NCBI RefSeq assembly: GCF_900116565.1 | Contig: NZ_FPCJ01000001.1 | Span: 2,228,540 to 2,292,539, forward strand | Direction: 5' to 3' | DNA from: Thermoflavifilum thermophilum | GTDB taxonomy: Bacteria > Bacteroidota > Bacteroidia > Chitinophagales > Chitinophagaceae | DNA: 64,000 nucleotides | Shown here: positions 38,856 to 47,659 of the stretch, in pieces | Layout of the letters: each line of letters opens with the position of its first letter | Position numbering within the stretch: the first letter of the stretch is position 1 | The notes under the pieces: generated by a model | The model's database searches: none | What the model was told of the DNA's origin: nothing | What the model saw: only the letters and a program-made list of their open reading frames with translations | Position numbers and translations under genes: made by a program

Positions 38856-40004
38856 ATGCAGTTAGATGACCTGCGGAGAGCGTTCCTTCGCTATTTTCAA
38901 ACTGAACCCCTATTGATTGTTTCACCTGGGCGCGTTAATCTCATTGGTGAACATACTGATTACAATGAGGGATATGTGATGCCAGGAGCTATTGATAAGG
39001 CTGTACTACTGGCCATCGCGCCTTCGGGCAGCGACCTTTGTGAAGTGCATGCCTTGAACCTGCAGCAAACAGATCGGTTCCATGTATCGCATATCAGCCA
39101 GGGAGAGGGCTGGCAGAATTATGTGCGCGGTGTCGTGTATTTTTTGCAGCAAAAAGGGTACGCCGTGCAGGGTTTTTATGCCATGATTGGCGGCGATATT
39201 CCCATGGGTTCTGGACTTTCTTCTTCAGCCGCGCTGGAAGGAGCTTTTAGTTTTGGGCTTCATCAGTTGTTCGGCCTTCAGCTTACTCCTCTTGAAATGG
39301 CTTTCATTGGCCAACAGGCTGAACATCATTATGTGGGCGTACGATGTGGTATCATGGATCAATATGCCAATATTTTCGGACGGCGCAATCAATTGATCAG
39401 GCTTGATTGCAGAAGTTTGCAGCATGTATACCTGCCTTTTGATTTTCCTGATTACTCCATTGTACTTTGCAACAGCATGGTGCATCATTCCCTGGCTTCA
39501 TCGGCCTACAACGAGCGCCGCAGGCAGTGTGAAGAAGGTGTATCTATCCTGAAGAAATATCATCCCGAAGTGAAAACCCTCAGGGATGCGAGTCCTGCCA
39601 TGTTACATGAACATATCCAGGAAATCCCTCCGCAAGTGTATATGCGTTGCATGTATGTGGTGGAAGAAAATGAACGGGTATTGCTTGCAGGAACCTGCTT
39701 GCAGGAAGGTGATCTGGAAAAATTCGGTGATCTGATGTATGCCTCACACATTGGTTTGCAGAAGCAATATGAGGTAAGCTGTGAAGAACTCGATTATCTG
39801 GTTGAACTGACGATGAATCGGGAAGATGTTATAGGTGCAAGGATGATGGGTGGTGGATTTGGCGGATGTACCATTAATATTGTACATAAGGATGCAGTGG
39901 ATGATTTCAAAGAATATATCGTTTCAGCATACGAAAAGAAATTTCATCGCGTGCCGGAAATATACGTGGGGCAAATTGTGGATGGTGTGCATGTAGTAGA
40001 TTAA
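38856..40004 (+). CDS. galK: Galactokinase
   Basis: Phosphorylates galactose at C1, the entry to the Leloir pathway. The 382-aa GHMP kinase has the galactokinase signature GRVNLIGEHTDYNEGYV, the ATP loop PMGSGLSSSAALE and the C-terminal GARMMGGGFGGCTIN. An AAGGAGA sequence at 38844-38850 stands 5 bases before the ATG, one of few Shine-Dalgarno-like sites here. galT, galE and galM are not in the window. The divergent transporter-ROK pair suggests a common sugar regulon. Confidence 0.96.
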   Translation: MQLDDLRRAFLRYFQTEPLLIVSPGRVNLIGEHTDYNEGYVMPGAIDKAVLLAIAPSGSDLCEVHALNLQQTDRFHVSHISQGEGWQNYVRGVVYFLQQKGYAVQGFYAMIGGDIPMGSGLSSSAALEGAFSFGLHQLFGLQLTPLEMAFIGQQAEHHYVGVRCGIMDQYANIFGRRNQLIRLDCRSLQHVYLPFDFPDYSIVLCNSMVHHSLASSAYNERRRQCEEGVSILKKYHPEVKTLRDASPAMLHEHIQEIPPQVYMRCMYVVEENERVLLAGTCLQEGDLEKFGDLMYASHIGLQKQYEVSCEELDYLVELTMNREDVIGARMMGGGFGGCTINIVHKDAVDDFKEYIVSAYEKKFHRVPEIYVGQIVDGVHVVD

Positions 40005-40027
40005 CAGAAATATTAAATTTAGCAAAC

Positions 40028-40789
40028 ATGAACGGCCATATCCGTACCGCCTGGTGGATCCTATGCAGCATGGGCATGATGTTGCTTTCCTGCCATAAAG
40101 AGAGTCCATCTACTTCTGGTAATATTCCTTCAGCCAATCATCAGGCCGTGGGATCTTCAGCACACGATTTGCTGAGCGATACACCTTATGATTCCCTGCA
40201 GATTGAAATTGCCTATATGCCCGGTTATCAGCCGGATAATCAGGCACAGCAACAGCTGCAAAGTTTTTTACAAACCTATTTGCATAAATCCGGCGGAATA
40301 CATATCACCGTTCATCAGATTCCTGATGCAGGGAAAAGCACGTATAGCCTGCAGGATGTGATGCAACTGGAATCAAGCTATCGCACGCAGTTTACAACCG
40401 GTAATCAGATAGCCGTGTTTATTTTGTATGTAAACGGACAATACACCGATCCTCAGGTCTTGGGAATTACTTACCTGAATACTTCCATGTGTATTTTTGC
40501 TAAAACGATTCACGATAACAGCGGAGGAATCGGGCAAGCCAGTCGCAGTGCCGTTGAAGCCACAGTGTTGGAACATGAATTCGGACATATGTTAGGTCTG
40601 GTCAACACCGGCAGTCCCATGCAAACCCCGCACGAAGATGCTTCGCATCCCCATCATTGCAATAATTCAAATTGTCTCATGTATTATCAAACCGAAACCA
40701 GTGATTTGTTTGGATTCCTAATAGGCAGCCAGGTACCTTCACTCGACAACAATTGTGTGCATGATCTGGAAGCTAATGGAGGAAAGTAA
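40028..40789 (+). CDS. Lipoprotein zinc metalloprotease
   Basis: 253-aa predicted lipoprotein with lipobox LLSC at about residue 21 and a low-complexity linker. The zinc site HEFGHMLGLV starts at H183 (H183, E184, H187), followed by a histidine-rich stretch (HEDASHPHHC) that can give the third ligand, as in metzincin-like proteases. A CLMYY segment downstream resembles the Met-turn. Bacteroidota genomes carry related proteins called membrane metalloproteases. Substrates are unknown. It starts 23 bases after galK and may be read through from it. Confidence 0.78.
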   Translation: MNGHIRTAWWILCSMGMMLLSCHKESPSTSGNIPSANHQAVGSSAHDLLSDTPYDSLQIEIAYMPGYQPDNQAQQQLQSFLQTYLHKSGGIHITVHQIPDAGKSTYSLQDVMQLESSYRTQFTTGNQIAVFILYVNGQYTDPQVLGITYLNTSMCIFAKTIHDNSGGIGQASRSAVEATVLEHEFGHMLGLVNTGSPMQTPHEDASHPHHCNNSNCLMYYQTETSDLFGFLIGSQVPSLDNNCVHDLEANGGK

Positions 40790-40825
40790 ATTTATTTTCT
40801 TTACACTTGAAAACAAGTAAAAATC

Positions 40826-41425
40826 ATGCAGCAACATCAGGATCATATGCAGTGGAAGGTGCTCTCTTCCACCTATCTGTATCGTGATAACTGGTTTACA
40901 GCGCGGAGAGACAGATGTGAAACCCCTTCCGGGAAAATTGTAGATCCTTATTATGTGCTGGAATATCCTAATTGGGTCAATGCATTGGCTTTCACCGAAG
41001 ATGAACAGGTCATCCTGATACGTCAATACCGGCATGCATTGGGAAAAACCATTCTCGAATTGCCCGGCGGTGTAGTAGATGATACGGATGCTTCCCCATT
41101 GGCAGCTGTTGAACGCGAACTGCGGGAAGAAACCGGATATACTTTTCAGCAAATTGAACCTCTGTGCCGTATTTCACCCAATCCTTCCACACAATCCAAT
41201 CTGTGTTTTGCCTTTCTGGCTACAGGCGGAAAGAAAACACATTCGCAATCACTTGACCCGAATGAAGAAATAGAAGTAGTGCTCGTAAGCAAAGCGGAGC
41301 TTCGTGAACTCATCATAAAAAATGAAATCTGGCAGGCTCTGCATGTAACCACGTTGCTGTATGGATTGTTGCGTACCGGTGATTTGCAATGGGCAACCCA
41401 CCTGTTTTCCGGGAAACAATTGTGA
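40826..41425 (+). CDS. NUDIX hydrolase (ADP-ribose pyrophosphatase-like)
   Basis: 199-aa cytoplasmic nucleotide-diphosphate hydrolase. The Nudix box is ELPGGVVDDTDASPLAAVER followed by ELREETGY. The REUxEExGU core is intact, while the segment before it has a one-residue insertion and lacks the usual upstream glutamate, as in several ADP-sugar hydrolases. The overall architecture (strand VNALAFTEDEQVILIRQYRH before the box) is that of NudF-type ADP-ribose pyrophosphatases. The substrate is inferred. The gene is convergent with ribF. Confidence 0.88.
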   Translation: MQQHQDHMQWKVLSSTYLYRDNWFTARRDRCETPSGKIVDPYYVLEYPNWVNALAFTEDEQVILIRQYRHALGKTILELPGGVVDDTDASPLAAVERELREETGYTFQQIEPLCRISPNPSTQSNLCFAFLATGGKKTHSQSLDPNEEIEVVLVSKAELRELIIKNEIWQALHVTTLLYGLLRTGDLQWATHLFSGKQL

Positions 41426-41443
41426 TGAGATCATGGATATGAT

Positions 41444-42388
41444 TCACGTGAATGATGCCAACTTTTGCAGGGCCATGATTTTGTCCTGATCCATTTGCCG
41501 GCGCAGAGCTTCTGCGTTTTCGAAATATTGATCGGGCCGCAGGTAGGCGTGCAGGTAAATGCGCATGGTGTGACCATAAATGTTATCCGAGAAATCGAAA
41601 ATATGTATTTCAATACGCAACTCTTTGCCCTGGAAAGTAGGTCTGTAGCCAATATTCAGCATGCCTTTCAGATGAATGGGTTTCTCATCTATTTGGACGG
41701 TAGCAGCATATACACCTGTTGCAGGGATTAATTTGCGTGGATCGCCGAGCTGCAGATTGGCTGTAGGATAACCCAGCTTTCTTCCTATCTGATCGCCTCT
41801 CGCTACTGTTCCGGCAAGGCTATAATTGTATCCCAACAGTGTATTGGCCAGTTCAATTTCACCGTTAACCAAAGCCTGGCGGATGCGGGTGGAGCTGATG
41901 GTTACCTGCTGCACCACCTGAGGTGAAATTTCTTCGAGGGTATATCCATATTGCTGTTGCAGGTTTTCCAACAGATGAATATCGCCCTTGCGATCATGCC
42001 CGAAATGATGATCATAACCAATGATGATCACAGCCGGATGAAAATAATGGATAAGAAATTTTTTTACATAAGCTTCGGCTGATAGTTCAGAAAATGCTTT
42101 GGTGAAAGGCACAATCACCAGGTGTTCAATGCCCTGCTGTTCGAATAGCTGAATTCTTTCTTCAAGTGTATTCAATAACTGAACCGGTTGTTCGGGATGC
42201 AGCACTTCGCGTGGATGCGGATCAAAAGTAATGACTACACCAGGCAATCTTTTTTCAAGAGATTTGTTTTTAAGTTGATGTAAAATGGTTTGATGTCCCT
42301 TATGTACGCCATCAAAAGTGCCAATGGTAATGACTGTCTGAGCAAACCCCTTTGCAAGCAGTTCTTCTGGAGATCGATATACATGCAT
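41444..42388 (-). CDS. ribF: Bifunctional riboflavin kinase / FAD synthetase
   Basis: Makes FMN and FAD from riboflavin. The 314-aa protein has the N-terminal adenylyltransferase domain (about 15-185) with ITIGTFDGVHKGHQ and TFDPHPREVL, and TISSTRIRQAL near its end. The C-terminal riboflavin kinase domain (about 190-310) has GDQIGRKLGYPTANL and NIGYRPTF. The ATG at 42388 is chosen over a TTG four codons upstream. prmC lies 54 bases upstream on the same strand. The riboflavin pathway gene ribD is close by on the other strand. Confidence 0.96.
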   Translation of the reverse strand: MHVYRSPEELLAKGFAQTVITIGTFDGVHKGHQTILHQLKNKSLEKRLPGVVITFDPHPREVLHPEQPVQLLNTLEERIQLFEQQGIEHLVIVPFTKAFSELSAEAYVKKFLIHYFHPAVIIIGYDHHFGHDRKGDIHLLENLQQQYGYTLEEISPQVVQQVTISSTRIRQALVNGEIELANTLLGYNYSLAGTVARGDQIGRKLGYPTANLQLGDPRKLIPATGVYAATVQIDEKPIHLKGMLNIGYRPTFQGKELRIEIHIFDFSDNIYGHTMRIYLHAYLRPDQYFENAEALRRQMDQDKIMALQKLASFT

Positions 42389-42442
42389 ATGGTGAAACAA
42401 TTCTGCAATTCCGTCGTGTAAAGATAAGTATCACCGGGCTTA

Positions 42443-43306
42443 TCATGGGTGACTGAAATATGCTGCCTTTATCATGCGATTTTTCCCAAACCAGTCTTTC
42501 CTGATTTCGATTGATGAAAATTTTGCTGCCTGCAGCAAGTCGGCCACCTCTTCGGCGCGTTCTTCGTGTATCTCCAGATACAATTCAGCAGGCTTTTTCC
42601 GGCTTTGTATGAAACGAGCTATTGCGCGGTAGAACAGCAGCGGATCCTGATCGTGCACAAACAGGGCTCTGGCTGGTTCGTAGCGCGAAACCCGGATGGG
42701 CATTTGCTTGCGCTCGGCCATGGATACATAAGGCGGATTGCTGACGATGATGTCCGTTTCGGGTAATTCCTTCCATGTACTGGGGCTAAGAATATCGGCC
42801 TGGATAAAGGATACAGGCGATTGATGTCGGATTGCATTTTCACGAGCCACCTGCAGTGCTTTTTCATCCACGTCCAACGCATACACTTTTGCCTGCGGCA
42901 TTTGTTGTTGCAAGCTAATGGCAATGCAGCCGCTCCCAGTTCCGATATCGAGTATCGAAACGCAGTCGTGTTGATGATTTTCTATCACCCAGTGAACGAG
43001 TTGTTCGGTTTCCGGGCGGGGGATTAACACATCGGGTGTTACTTTCCATTCCATCCCGCAGAACCAGGCCTTTCCCAGGATATATTGCACGGGTTCACCT
43101 TGCTCAGCGCGTTGCAGCCATTGGTTCCACTGCTGCTCCTGTGAAGCAGAAAGGGCATAATTATCATGCAGCAATTGCTGGGTTTTGTTCCATCCGACAA
43201 GGGCTTCCATGAGCCATTCACACACGATGCGTGCTTCCCGCATATCATAGTGGTGGCTGTTGATTAAATGCTGTTTGCCCTCTTCCAGCGCTTCGCGGAG
43301 TGTCAT
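42443..43306 (-). CDS. prmC: Peptide chain release factor N5-glutamine methyltransferase
   Basis: SAM-dependent methylation of the GGQ glutamine in release factors RF1 and RF2. The 287-aa product has an N-terminal helical substrate-binding domain (about 1-80), PRPETEQLV, the SAM loop ILDIGTGSGCIAISL and the catalytic VSNPPYV. Its start is 43 bases from the proposed divergent ribD start. Confidence 0.95.
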   Translation of the reverse strand: MTLREALEEGKQHLINSHHYDMREARIVCEWLMEALVGWNKTQQLLHDNYALSASQEQQWNQWLQRAEQGEPVQYILGKAWFCGMEWKVTPDVLIPRPETEQLVHWVIENHQHDCVSILDIGTGSGCIAISLQQQMPQAKVYALDVDEKALQVARENAIRHQSPVSFIQADILSPSTWKELPETDIIVSNPPYVSMAERKQMPIRVSRYEPARALFVHDQDPLLFYRAIARFIQSRKKPAELYLEIHEERAEEVADLLQAAKFSSIEIRKDWFGKNRMIKAAYFSHP

Positions 43307-43349
43307 GCCGATATTCCCGTATTTTTATGGCGAAGATAAACCGGTTGAC

Positions 43350-44453
43350 ATGGATCTGCTGAAGGTGGATCAAGTTTTTTCGGATGATGAACGATACATG
43401 TGGCGTTGCCTGGAGTTGGCCATACAGGCGGCTGGCCGGGTTGCGCCCAATCCCATGGTGGGGGCTGTACTGGTGTATCAGGGGTGTATCATCGGCGAAG
43501 GCTATCACCAGCAGTCTGGCGGCCCGCATGCCGAAGTCAATTGCCTGCAATCCGTACCTGCTTCACAGCGACATCTGATTTCTCAAAGCACACTCTATGT
43601 AAATCTGGAGCCCTGTGCGCATTACGGGAAAACGCCACCCTGTGCGGATCTCATTGTTGCGCATCGCATTCCCCGGGTAGTTATCGGGCAGGTGGATCCA
43701 TTTCCGGCAGTGCAGGGCAGGGGCATTGCCCGTTTGCAGCAAGCGGGTGTGCAGGTGCAGGTAGGCGTGCTGGAAAAGCAATGCGGATGGTTAAACCGGC
43801 GTTTTTTTACGTTTCATCAGCATCATCGTCCGTACGTGATCCTGAAATGGGCACAAAGCCGCGACGGTTATCTGGCTCCGCCCAATCGGCAGAGGATGGA
43901 GATTTCGCATCCATACACGCGTTACTGGGTGCATCGCTGGCGGGCTGAGGAAGCAGCTATTCTGGTGGGTGCCCGAACGGCACTGCACGATAATCCCCGG
44001 CTGAATAACCGCTACTGGTATGCAATAGCTCAGCCATCTGCATCCGATACCGGCCGATCTGTACGTATGGTCATAGATCCGCATTTGCAGGTCCCTGGCA
44101 CGCATCATATTTTTGATCAAAGCATGCCTACGTGGATTTTCAACTTTCTGGAATCCCGCCAAGAAGGAAATACGCACTGGATCAGGCTGCAACCGAATGC
44201 ATCCGTAGTAGAACAGGTGCTGGCCTACGCTTATGCAAATCAGCTGCAGTCGTTGATAGTAGAAGGCGGAGCGGCCACGCTCAAGCATTTTTTAGATGCC
44301 GGATTATGGGATGAAGCCCGTGTGATCTACAGCTCAACTTTGTTGGGGGATGGGTTGCCAGCTCCTGTATTGCAACATGCTCAGCTTCTGGATGAAATGC
44401 CTTGCGGAACCGATCGCATTTGCTGGTATCAGCATGTTCGTTCTCAAAAATGA
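43350..44453 (+). CDS. ribD: Bifunctional riboflavin biosynthesis deaminase/reductase RibD
   Basis: Deaminates and then reduces the pyrimidine intermediate of riboflavin synthesis. The 367-aa protein has the zinc deaminase domain (about 12-155) with H60 and E62 in PHAEVNCL and C89 and C98 in EPCAHYGKTPPC, and the APNPMVGAVLV signature. The reductase domain (about 160-365) has the substrate/NADPH segments LKWAQSRDGYLAP and LIVEGGAATLKHF. The start at 43350 is preferred; in-frame starts upstream at 43305 and 43260 overlap or abut prmC. Co-localisation with ribF suggests a small flavin locus. Confidence 0.93.
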   Translation: MDLLKVDQVFSDDERYMWRCLELAIQAAGRVAPNPMVGAVLVYQGCIIGEGYHQQSGGPHAEVNCLQSVPASQRHLISQSTLYVNLEPCAHYGKTPPCADLIVAHRIPRVVIGQVDPFPAVQGRGIARLQQAGVQVQVGVLEKQCGWLNRRFFTFHQHHRPYVILKWAQSRDGYLAPPNRQRMEISHPYTRYWVHRWRAEEAAILVGARTALHDNPRLNNRYWYAIAQPSASDTGRSVRMVIDPHLQVPGTHHIFDQSMPTWIFNFLESRQEGNTHWIRLQPNASVVEQVLAYAYANQLQSLIVEGGAATLKHFLDAGLWDEARVIYSSTLLGDGLPAPVLQHAQLLDEMPCGTDRICWYQHVRSQK

Positions 44454-44464
44454 TTGTATGGCTA

Positions 44465-44503
44465 CAGGCAAATAAAAATCCCGCCTGGATAGCCAGACGG
44501 GAT
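44465..44503 (-). terminator. Rho-independent terminator for the cold-shock gene
   Basis: On the minus strand the stem ATCCCG-(mismatch)-CCAG pairs across a 4-base ATAG-type loop and is followed by TTTTTATTTG. It lies downstream of the cold-shock gene and also after the convergent ribD stop. Confidence 0.75.
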
Positions 44504-44532
44504 CAGGCACGATGTAATTAATATAATGAAAA

Positions 44533-44724
44533 TTAAATTTTTCTTACATTAATTGCATTCAGGCCTTTTTTGCCTTGCGACACCTCGAAAGTTACTTTGT
44601 CGCCTTCGCGCAGGGGCTGCTTGATGCCGCTCACATGCACAAAGATTTCCTGTTGGGTGTCATCTTCCTTAATGAAGCCAAATCCTCTGCTTTCATTAAA
44701 GAACTTAACGGTTCCTGTTTTCAT
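44533..44724 (-). CDS. Cold-shock domain protein
   Basis: 63-aa single-domain cold-shock protein, a cytoplasmic RNA/ssDNA chaperone. It begins MKTGTVKFFNESRGFGFIK with RNP1 in SRGFGFI and RNP2 in IFVHVS, and ends with the KGLNAINVRKI strand usual in Bacteroidota members. The ATG at 44724 is preferred over a TTG two codons upstream. A perfect promoter box lies at 44760 and a terminator at 44465, so it is monocistronic. The leader is only about 36 bases or less, unlike the long cspA leader of E. coli. Confidence 0.95.
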   Translation of the reverse strand: MKTGTVKFFNESRGFGFIKEDDTQQEIFVHVSGIKQPLREGDKVTFEVSQGKKGLNAINVRKI

Positions 44725-44759
44725 GATCAATTCAAAAATTAAAATAAAACAATAATGAA

Positions 44760-44767
44760 CAAAGGTA
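44760..44767 (-). promoter_or_regulatory. Predicted -7 box for the cold-shock gene
   Basis: Minus-strand TACCTTTG, a perfect TAnnTTTG match, 35 bases before the ATG at 44724. Confidence 0.6.
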
Positions 44768-44905
44768 TGGAAATTCCCCCGGATATTTTTTCTTTTTCTG
44801 AAAATATTCCATGTGGCATTTTAGCTGGGCAATATTTTCCGAAGGTGTAAAAACTATGCCTAATAGCAAATGCGACTGTTAACCAATTTGTTGTAGTTTC
44901 GCTGC

Positions 44906-44910
44906 GGAGG
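44906..44910 (+). promoter_or_regulatory. Shine-Dalgarno site supporting a GTG start
   Basis: GGAGG 5 bases before the GTG at 44916 of the epimerase gene. It supports the non-ATG start, since no in-frame ATG lies near the family's N-terminus. Confidence 0.5.
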
Positions 44911-44915
44911 TAAAC

Positions 44916-45992
44916 GTGGCTAAGCTTGAACTTTTTCCGGTTGTTGTTCCCTTTGAATATGATTTTACGATTTCCCGGCATTCCAAGCGTGTACAGCCCT
45001 TGTTGATTGTGGCTTACACGAGGGATGGAATTACGGGCTATGGCGAAACGGCCGAGAATGCCTACTATCAGGTGCAATTGCGTGACCTTGTGGCTCTGTT
45101 GCAAAGCATGCAGGAATTCATAGAACAAACCAGCTTCACAGATCCGGATATCTGGTGGGCGCAATTAAAACATGCTTTGCATGAGAAATGCAAGCATCAT
45201 TCCCATTTGTTGTACTTTGCTTTGTGCGCAGTAGATATGGCTTTGTGGGACTGGTACGCCAGAAAACATCAAAAGCCTTTGTATCGCTTCTGGTGCAATG
45301 AACCCGTGCCTCGTCCGGAGACAGATTATACCATTGGTATTGACAAACCGGAAGTGATGCTGCAAAAGATGCAGGCTCATCCCTGGCCTGTGTATAAAAT
45401 TAAGGTAGGCACAAAAGAAGACATACAAATATTAACCACAATCCGAAAACATACAAACGCACGGATACGCATTGATGCAAATGCTGGTTGGAGCCTGGAT
45501 CAGCTCAGCACATACTATCCTTTATGCAGAAATTTGCAGGTTGAATGTATTGAACAACCCTTGCCGGCAGCTGAAAATGCGCTGCTGGATGGATTTCCGG
45601 TGGATCCTGCTTTACCGCTGATGGCCGATGAAAGTTGTGTCACGGAAAATGATGTGATTACCTGTGCCAGATATTTTCAGGGCATCAACATCAAGCTTAC
45701 AAAGTGCGGAGGCATCACGCCTGCTTTGCGCATGATCCGGCAGGCCAGAGCCTTGCAACTGCAAATTATGATTGGCTCCATGAATGAGAGCATAGTGGGC
45801 ACCTCTGTGGCAGCCCATCTGTTGCCGCTTGTAGATGAGGCTGACCTGGATGGTCCTCTGTTGCTGAAAGCACCTATTGCCAATGGTATTCGTTATGAAA
45901 ATGGAAAAATTCAATATGCAAATGCTCCTGGAAGTGGTGTGGAACTGCTTCCAGCAATCCATGAATATTTGATACCTGATAGGATTTCATGA
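44916..45992 (+). CDS. Dipeptide epimerase (enolase superfamily)
   Basis: Cytoplasmic enolase-superfamily enzyme of 358 aa, probably an L-Ala-D/L-Glu type epimerase that recycles murein or other dipeptides. It has the KxK pair K161/K163 in VYKIKVGT and metal ligands D187 (DANAGW), E213 (IEQPL) and D238 (ADES). The second catalytic lysine is K263 in KLTKCGG, and C-terminal SMNESIVG contacts substrate. The dipeptide specificity is inferred from this motif set. A GTG start with a GGAGG Shine-Dalgarno is proposed. It ends at a bidirectional terminator. Confidence 0.88.
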   Translation: MAKLELFPVVVPFEYDFTISRHSKRVQPLLIVAYTRDGITGYGETAENAYYQVQLRDLVALLQSMQEFIEQTSFTDPDIWWAQLKHALHEKCKHHSHLLYFALCAVDMALWDWYARKHQKPLYRFWCNEPVPRPETDYTIGIDKPEVMLQKMQAHPWPVYKIKVGTKEDIQILTTIRKHTNARIRIDANAGWSLDQLSTYYPLCRNLQVECIEQPLPAAENALLDGFPVDPALPLMADESCVTENDVITCARYFQGINIKLTKCGGITPALRMIRQARALQLQIMIGSMNESIVGTSVAAHLLPLVDEADLDGPLLLKAPIANGIRYENGKIQYANAPGSGVELLPAIHEYLIPDRIS

Positions 45993-46027
45993 CAGATATG
46001 ATGCACAGTGCCATTCTTGCATGAAAA

Positions 46028-46053
46028 AAAGCCTCTATAAGAGGCTTTTAATT
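46028..46053. terminator. Bidirectional terminator between the epimerase gene and ytxH-like gene
   Basis: AAAGCCTCT-ATA-AGAGGCTTT, a perfect 9-bp stem with A-run before and T-run after, placed between convergent stops. Confidence 0.85.
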
Positions 46054-46057
46054 AACA

Positions 46058-46273
46058 TCATCCAATAGCACGTTCAAACTCATCTTCAGCTTCCTGCGCT
46101 TTTTCTTTTCCTTTCTTCACTACGCGCTTCAGCTGTTCAGAAAATTCATCTGCTTTTTCCTTGATGTCTTTTCTTAATTCTTTACCTTTTTTGGGAGCCA
46201 GCAGCAATCCAGCTATCAGTCCTGCTGCAGCGGCAGCAATTAATCCGACGAGGTATGCATTTTTCTTGTTCAT
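46058..46273 (-). CDS. YtxH-domain protein
   Basis: 71 aa with one alanine/glycine-rich membrane helix (about 7-26), then LLLAPKKGKELRKDIKEKAD, the YtxH signature, and a charged helical tail. Such proteins are small membrane-anchored, stress-linked proteins without known activity. It diverges from nhaA by 136 bases, which could allow shared regulation by salt or envelope stress; that link is inference. Confidence 0.85.
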   Translation of the reverse strand: MNKKNAYLVGLIAAAAAGLIAGLLLAPKKGKELRKDIKEKADEFSEQLKRVVKKGKEKAQEAEDEFERAIG

Positions 46274-46409
46274 AAGAAAAAAATTTTAGTGGTTAATAAA
46301 AATGTTTCAGTCTTATATCCATAAAGAATCGTGCCAACAGGCTGGAACTTAAGTTTATTTTAAGATAATTTTAGTGTATTTTCAATCTTTGCATAAAAAA
46401 TCATGGTAG

Positions 46410-47603
46410 ATGCTTATAAATTTTTTTGCTAGCAAAGCTCTGTTAAGCAATCGGCTTACGAAGGTATTTCAGGATTTCATTCGTAGTTCAAGAGCTGTGG
46501 GTGTTTTGTTGTTATGCTGTACAGCATTTTCTCTTTTGTTTGCCAATTTGCCCGGCGCTGCATCATACCGGGTATTCTGGCATCAACCCATGAATATTGA
46601 GGTTCCTGTTGGTCATTTACCTCATACCTGGTTATTATGGGTTAATGATGGGTTGATGGTTTTGTTCTTTTTTCTGGTAGGATTAGAAATCAAAAGAGAG
46701 CTCTGGGAAGGTGAGTTATCTTCTTTTAAACGTTCCATTTTGCCGGTTGGTGCTGCTTTGGGTGGTATGTTGTTTCCTGCTATCATTTATCTGATTTTTA
46801 ATTATCATACTCCCTATCATCATGGATGGGGCATTCCCATGGCTACCGATATTGCCTTTTCTTTGGGTATTCTTTCGTTGCTGGGCAAACGGATTCCGAA
46901 TTCGCTGAAAATATTTTTAGCTGCATTGGCTATCATGGATGATCTGGGCGCTATTCTGGTGATTGCAGTTTTTTATACAGAAGAAATTCATTTTCTTTAT
47001 TTAGCAGCTGCATTTGTGATGGTGTTAATCATGGTCGGATTGAATCTGATGCGGGTGAAACGTATTGCGATATATTTGCTGCCATCTCTAATCTTATGGT
47101 ACTGCATGCTGAATTCGGGAGTGCACGCTACAATAGCGGGTGTACTTGCTGCATTTAGTTTACCCTTATCTGTTTTTGAAAAACTGGAAAGAGCGTTGCA
47201 TGTGCCGGTTAATTTTATTGTACTTCCACTTTTTGCACTGGCCAATACAGCAATTGAGTTACCAGCAAGCGTTGGGCATGAATTATTTTCTTCCCTGGGG
47301 TGGGGCATTATGTTGGGACTTGCATTAGGCAAGCCATTGGGTATATTCCTTACCAGTTACTTACTTGTAAAAACAAAGCTGGCTCGTTTGCCTTCTTTGG
47401 TCAGGTGGAAGCATATTGCTGGTGTTGGTATACTGGCTGGCATTGGATTTACCATGTCGATCTTCATTACTATGCTTGCATTTGATATGGATGATTGGCA
47501 GTTGATTGCAAAATTATCTATTATGATTAGCTCTTTAGTATCCGGATTGATTGGTTATTTCTACCTGAGATACACTGAACCCAGAATACGAAGCAAAAAA
47601 TAA
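46410..47603 (+). CDS. nhaA: Na+/H+ antiporter NhaA
   Basis: Inner-membrane antiporter exchanging sodium for protons in pH and salt homeostasis. The 397-aa protein has about 12 membrane helices, the ATDIAFSLGIL motif and the ion-binding aspartate pair D177-D178 in LAIMDDLGAI. The conserved C-terminal helix has GIGFTMSIFITMLAF. Length and motifs are normal. TCAATCTTTGCAT about 20 bases upstream of the ATG resembles the promoter box but lacks the TA. Confidence 0.95.
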   Translation: MLINFFASKALLSNRLTKVFQDFIRSSRAVGVLLLCCTAFSLLFANLPGAASYRVFWHQPMNIEVPVGHLPHTWLLWVNDGLMVLFFFLVGLEIKRELWEGELSSFKRSILPVGAALGGMLFPAIIYLIFNYHTPYHHGWGIPMATDIAFSLGILSLLGKRIPNSLKIFLAALAIMDDLGAILVIAVFYTEEIHFLYLAAAFVMVLIMVGLNLMRVKRIAIYLLPSLILWYCMLNSGVHATIAGVLAAFSLPLSVFEKLERALHVPVNFIVLPLFALANTAIELPASVGHELFSSLGWGIMLGLALGKPLGIFLTSYLLVKTKLARLPSLVRWKHIAGVGILAGIGFTMSIFITMLAFDMDDWQLIAKLSIMISSLVSGLIGYFYLRYTEPRIRSKK

Positions 47604-47659
47604 ATTTGGCACAATAAATGTTATGATCAAAATAAATTTTTCATCAAAACCTGTATGTT

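Noticed and set aside
43260-43349. Longer ribD start overlapping prmC
   Set aside because: The added residues match no RibD N-terminus and overlap or abut the divergent prmC start.
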